The notes under the pieces are model-generated. The model searched no databases. It saw only the letters and a program-made list of their open reading frames with translations, and had not been told where the DNA came from. Position numbers and translations under genes: made by a program. DNA of 16,972 bases from Candidatus Peribacterales bacterium (GTDB lineage: Bacteria > Patescibacteriota > Gracilibacteria > Peribacterales > Peribacteraceae), in the NCBI GenBank assembly GCA_021731345.1, contig JAKFXO010000126.1:1-16972 (forward strand), in the 5' to 3' direction. The first letter of the stretch is position 1; each line of letters starts with the position of its first letter. Of the stretch, positions 13,604 to 16,972 are shown piece by piece.

Positions 13604-14973
13604 GCGGAGAGGTGGGAGAGGAATGATTCCATGAGCAATTCGTCCTTCTTTCCCGGCGCAGACTCGATGCCCCTTGCACAGTCGACGGCGAAAGGATGAA
13701 TGGTGTGTATCGCTTCCGCTACATTCGACGGAGTCAATCCTCCTGCCAAGAAGAGCCGTGACCGAATGTGCTGCGGCAGCGCGGCGATGGCCGCGAAGTC
13801 CGCTTCATCTTTCCCATCCTCCTTATCAATCAAGACGTAGGGGCATACCGCCAAGAACTTCTCTAGCGTCACCACGGCGGGGACACCCAGGAATGCCTGT
13901 ATGACGGGCACGCTCAAGGTGCGGCAGAGCTCTGCATTTGGTGCCCCGTGCAGTTGAACGTATGCGAGGTTGAGCGCGGAGATATGCCGTTCCATATCTT
14001 CGATCGGCATATCCGTGAATACGCCGATGGTTTTGGCATTTTGCACGCTTCTTCTCAGTTCTTGTGCCCTTTCAAGACTGATATGCCGAGGCGACGAGGA
14101 CACGAAAATGAAACCGATGAAATCGCTGTGCAACTTCTCCGCCGCCGCGATATCCGCATCATTCGTCATACCGCAGAACTTCACTTTCGGTTTTGTGGAG
14201 AGTAAAGAACCGAGAAAATGCGGAGGATTCTCCGATCGTAGAATCGAGGTGCCGATGAGAAATCCTTGCACAAACGGCTGCAGTCGATGCGCGTCTTCCT
14301 GTGTTGAGATGCCGCTTTCCGCAATGATGCCGCGCACAGATGGGATTGCATTTTTGATCATCGGTGCAAGCCGCTCTGTGATAGAGAGATCGATTTCCAG
14401 TGTATCGAGGTTGCGATTGTTGATGCCGATGAGAATCTGCCGTTGAACGTATTGGGGTACTGCCTCATATGCCGTTTCGGCTTGCCGCACGTCCTGCTCC
14501 GAATGCACTTCCAGCAGGCATCCGAGCCCAAGGCTCGCCGCGTCGGTCAGGAACGCGATCAATTGATCTGTCTGCAGAATGGAAGCGATGAGCAAAACCG
14601 CATCCGCACCCTGTGCAGCGGCATAGCGGATCTGCTTCGCGTCGATGATGAATTCTTTGGCCAGAATCGGTTTATCTGTCATGGATCGCACTTCACGCAG
14701 AAGATCATAGCCACCGCCGAAAAATGCATGATCGCACAGAACGGAAATGGCGTCGGCGTAGGTGTTGTACACGGTCACGATGGAATGCATGTCGCTCCTT
14801 TCAAGAAGAAAACCTTGGGAAGGAGATTTCGGTTTGATCTCGGCAATGAGCGCAGGAGAGCGGCGAAGCAGCCGGTCCACAAAGTCCAACGGCTTCCTCT
14901 CTATCGCTATGGACGATGGGAGTGAGGCGACCTCGCGCCGTTTGTGCTCGATGATGGAGGAGAGGAGTCTCAT
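13600..14973 (-). CDS. trpCF: Bifunctional indole-3-glycerol phosphate synthase / phosphoribosylanthranilate isomerase
   Basis: A 457-residue fusion in the E. coli order. The N-terminal IGPS domain (1-~258) shows IAEIKPKSPS at 43-52 (E45, K47), K106 in LAKEF, E155 in LLEVH, GINNRNL at 183-189, AESGI at 218-222 and FLIGTSIL at 238-245. The C-terminal PRAI domain (~262-457) shows KFCGMT at 265-270 (C267 as general base), GFIF at 287-290, SPRHI at 294-298, VQLHG at 339-343, AGGLTPSNV at 410-418 and D431 in VDCARGIE. Together they convert phosphoribosylanthranilate to indole-3-glycerol phosphate. Two PRAI loops are unusual: the expected GGTG-x-x-F-D-W after VLID is replaced by a charged GKDEADF, and the usual VSSG reads CARG. 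Both gene ends are ATGA overlaps (trpD upstream, trpB downstream). Confidence 0.95.
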   Translation of the reverse strand: MRLLSSIIEHKRREVASLPSSIAIERKPLDFVDRLLRRSPALIAEIKPKSPSQGFLLERSDMHSIVTVYNTYADAISVLCDHAFFGGGYDLLREVRSMTDKPILAKEFIIDAKQIRYAAAQGADAVLLIASILQTDQLIAFLTDAASLGLGCLLEVHSEQDVRQAETAYEAVPQYVQRQILIGINNRNLDTLEIDLSITERLAPMIKNAIPSVRGIIAESGISTQEDAHRLQPFVQGFLIGTSILRSENPPHFLGSLLSTKPKVKFCGMTNDADIAAAEKLHSDFIGFIFVSSSPRHISLERAQELRRSVQNAKTIGVFTDMPIEDMERHISALNLAYVQLHGAPNAELCRTLSVPVIQAFLGVPAVVTLEKFLAVCPYVLIDKEDGKDEADFAAIAALPQHIRSRLFLAGGLTPSNVAEAIHTIHPFAVDCARGIESAPGKKDELLMESFLSHLSA

Positions 14974-15980
14974 AGGGAATTCGCGAGATCGGCATAACGG
15001 GACAATAGATCATGGGCTTTGCCGGAGCGCAACACTTCTCGGCCGAGTGCATATCCGTCTTCAAGAGACTTCGTGATTTCTGCGAGCATGAGTGCATGAG
15101 CAGCGTTGACCAGGAGCAAATCCTCCTTCGGGCCCGGCTCGTTCCCTCGGAGGATCCGCAGGAAGAGATCGACGTTTTCTTCCACCGATCCGCTTTGGAG
15201 ATCTATTTCCAGTGCAGCGGGAATGTGGAGATCCTGGGGAGAGAATATGCTCTCTACAATGCCTTGCTTCGTGATGTTCCGGATAGTCGTCGGACCGGTG
15301 AGCGTCACTTCATCCACGCCATCGTGCCCCGTGACGACCAGGCTATGCGCGGTGGATAATTTCTGCAGAGCTTCTGCCATGAGCGCAGCCGAATGGTGAT
15401 CCCCGTTGCCCACGATCTGCCGTCGGACACGTGCGGGATTGCAGAGTGGCCCAAGCAGATTGAAGAATGTTTTCTTCCCGTACTGCTTTCGCAGCCCCGC
15501 GATGGATTTGAGTGCGGGATGATGCGATGGTGCGAAAAGGAAGACAATACCCAGCCGGTCGAAGATGTATCGTTCCTGCTCCACCGACAGCTGGTATGGA
15601 ATGTGCAAACGTTCCAGCACATCAAACGATCCACAGCGGCCACTTGCGGAGCGATTGCCATGCTTCGCGACTTTCGCTCCGCAGGCCGCCAGCAGAAACG
15701 CGGTCATCGTGGATATGTTGAGCTTGGCTTTCCCGCTGCCGCCCGTCCCGCAGGTGTCGATGGCATCGGCGTGGAGATCCACAGGCACCATGCGCTCTCG
15801 CAGCAGTTCCGCGCCCTCCAGCAGGAGCGATATCGTGACAGGGCAGGAAACCAGCGCATAGAAGATCTTCTCGGTTTCCGCGACAGGAAGGGTTCCGGAG
15901 AGAAGGGCTGAGAGATCTTCGATGATCGAATCGCGCGCGGCGAATGGTTGTTGCCGATGATAAGAGTGAGAAATACGCAT
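14970..15980 (-). CDS. trpD: Anthranilate phosphoribosyltransferase
   Basis: A 336-residue enzyme that joins anthranilate and PRPP to give phosphoribosylanthranilate. The PRPP-binding CGTGGSGKAKLNIST spans 77-91; the residue after GTGG is usually D but is S here, and the loop has two extra residues. KHGNRSASG at 106-114, NLLGPLCNPA at 174-183 and the metal-binding GHDGVDE at 218-224 (D223, E224) follow the family pattern. Length is normal for a free-standing TrpD, so there is no fused TrpG glutaminase. The start at 15980 is 6 bases after the stop of the PLP-enzyme gene, and the stop overlaps trpCF as ATGA, so all are probably co-transcribed. No promoter or attenuator is visible at this junction, and the operon promoter must lie further upstream. 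Confidence 0.96.
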   Translation of the reverse strand: MRISHSYHRQQPFAARDSIIEDLSALLSGTLPVAETEKIFYALVSCPVTISLLLEGAELLRERMVPVDLHADAIDTCGTGGSGKAKLNISTMTAFLLAACGAKVAKHGNRSASGRCGSFDVLERLHIPYQLSVEQERYIFDRLGIVFLFAPSHHPALKSIAGLRKQYGKKTFFNLLGPLCNPARVRRQIVGNGDHHSAALMAEALQKLSTAHSLVVTGHDGVDEVTLTGPTTIRNITKQGIVESIFSPQDLHIPAALEIDLQSGSVEENVDLFLRILRGNEPGPKEDLLLVNAAHALMLAEITKSLEDGYALGREVLRSGKAHDLLSRYADLANSL

Positions 15981-15986
15981 GGAAGG

Positions 15987-16972
15987 TTAGGTGACGGGGC
16001 CGGATCTGTCGGCACAAAATGTGCGATAGTGGTTGGCTTTTGCCGTGGATGTGATGACCGTGGCGGTTCTCTCCAATTCCTCAATCGAGATATACACATG
16101 CGGTGCCAGTCGGATGTACGCATCGAGTCGGGCGTCGACGAGAATTCCATGGTGCGCGGCGATGTAATCGCGGAACGCGTTTGCCGATTCCATGCCCAGA
16201 ACGATCAATGCCGACAGTCGGTTTGGGTCAGTGGGAGACACGACGCGGATGCCACAGCGCAGGAAGATCCGATGCATGGAGGCGACCTTCGTGCGAATGT
16301 CTAAGGCGACGGCGGGCATGCCCGTCTGGAGAAGTATCTTGAGTCCCTCGACGCTGTGGTAGAGAGAGGCGATCGGCGGGGTTCCCGTAAGAAAGCGACG
16401 TCTGACGCGGTGGTGCGCTTCGGGAAACTGCGAGAATGCGAACGGCTGCTGATCGCCGATCCAGCCAGAGAAGGTTGGATGCAGATCGAGCCCCGGACGG
16501 ATGTAGAGGAAACAGCTGCCTGAGGAGCCGCAGCCCTCCTTGAGAAGGCCCCCGAAGTAACAATCGACGCCGAGCGCTTGAACGTCGATCACATGACTGG
16601 CTACCGCGTGATACCCGTCGAGTACGAGGAGCGCTCCGTGACGATGGCAGGCGTCGGCAATCGCGCGGATCACGTCATCGGTGATGCGTTCCCCGCTGAG
16701 GAAGCCGATGTGGCTCAGAATGACAAGCGCAGTGTCATCGCCGATCGAGCGAAGCACGGCCTCGTGGTCGAATGCGCGGTCGCGCATCGGCAGTACCTCG
16801 ATCTGCAATGCCTGCGTATTGCCAGACGACAGTCCCGAGAGAAAAGATTGCTGATGCCGAAGCGTGTGCAGCACGGCGGGGAATTCGCCGTCGGTGCAGA
16901 TCACCTTGCCATTTTTCTTGCGATGGAGTTCCGGGCAGGACAGCAGTCCGAAGACGATCTGCGTCGCGTTTG
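15987..16972 (-). CDS. Class V PLP enzyme, kynureninase-like, 5' end cut by window edge
   Basis: The frame is open from the right edge (first full codon at 16970) to the stop at 15987, giving 327 residues, so roughly 60-90 N-terminal residues are missing. Fold-type I PLP features, numbered from the first visible codon, are: GEFPAVL near 28-34, ILSHIGFLSG near 84-93, the cofactor aspartate D118 in LDGYH, the Schiff-base lysine K144 in GGLLKEG, SGWIG near 168-172 and FLTGTPPI near 193-200. The GW-x-G...F-x-F...R-F-x-x-GTPPI pattern is shared with kynureninase, which would make anthranilate, the substrate of the next gene's product. However, the DxYH pattern in place of kynureninase's D-L-A-H-S and LLKEG in place of YKYLNGG point to a wider class V aminotransferase-like group. 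The assignment is therefore provisional. The gene ends 6 bases before trpD. Confidence 0.8.
   Translation of the reverse strand, partial: NATQIVFGLLSCPELHRKKNGKVICTDGEFPAVLHTLRHQQSFLSGLSSGNTQALQIEVLPMRDRAFDHEAVLRSIGDDTALVILSHIGFLSGERITDDVIRAIADACHRHGALLVLDGYHAVASHVIDVQALGVDCYFGGLLKEGCGSSGSCFLYIRPGLDLHPTFSGWIGDQQPFAFSQFPEAHHRVRRRFLTGTPPIASLYHSVEGLKILLQTGMPAVALDIRTKVASMHRIFLRCGIRVVSPTDPNRLSALIVLGMESANAFRDYIAAHHGILVDARLDAYIRLAPHVYISIEELERTATVITSTAKANHYRTFCADRSGPVT

Noticed and set aside
1..16972. Possible UGA recoding, as in some candidate phyla
   Set aside because: Conserved proteins end at TGA at the expected length (for example trpA, trpCF, trpD), and no in-frame TGA is needed to keep any conserved protein open.

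Overview
The window looks like part of a small bacterial genome of moderate GC content. TGA is used as an ordinary stop (several genes end in ATGA overlaps), so the recoded UGA-glycine lineages are excluded. I see no convincing Shine-Dalgarno motif before any of the 13 visible start codons. Four starts instead have a -10-like hexamer only 6-7 bases upstream, as expected for leaderless mRNAs. Compact operons, a eukaryotic-type class I aldolase and a complete trpDC(F)BA block would suit a candidate-phylum bacterium such as a Peregrinibacteria/Peribacteria relative. That placement is an inference, since no marker gene is present.

Layout. (1) 1-3199, minus strand: an uncharacterised protein, then a ParB-like/DNA-methyltransferase fusion, then a second beta-type DNA methyltransferase that runs off the left edge. 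The two methyltransferases overlap by ATGA. This resembles a modification cassette of a mobile element or prophage, but no integrase or structural gene is visible. (2) 3290-5934: a metallo-beta-lactamase-fold hydrolase and a beta-phosphoglucomutase-like HAD protein, divergent from a 50-bp shared promoter region, followed by a class I fructose-bisphosphate aldolase ending in a strong hairpin terminator. (3) 5979-10738, minus strand: a tightly overlapped four-gene operon of unknown pathway. In order of transcription it encodes a PfkB sugar kinase fused to an APH-like kinase, a HAD phosphatase, a guanylate-kinase-like P-loop kinase and a SAM methyltransferase. This is the best candidate here for an undescribed system. 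(4) 10787-11647, plus strand: a GNAT acetyltransferase divergent from that operon. (5) 11656-16972, minus strand: a tryptophan operon, transcribed as kynureninase-like PLP enzyme, trpD, trpC-trpF fusion, trpB, trpA, nearly all with overlapping or nearly abutting ends.

How the genes may work together. In region 5, TrpD, TrpCF, TrpB and TrpA cover anthranilate to tryptophan. The PLP enzyme beside trpD could supply anthranilate from kynurenine, as KynU does in Chlamydia caviae, but it may equally be another class V PLP enzyme, and trpE/trpG could lie outside the window. In region 3, coupled translation of two kinase domains, a phosphatase, a nucleotide-kinase-like enzyme and a methyltransferase suggests stepwise phosphorylation, dephosphorylation and methylation of a small molecule. 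The substrate cannot be read from the sequence. No tRNA, rRNA, CRISPR array, IS element or origin was recognised, and no gene-free stretch exceeds 300 bases.
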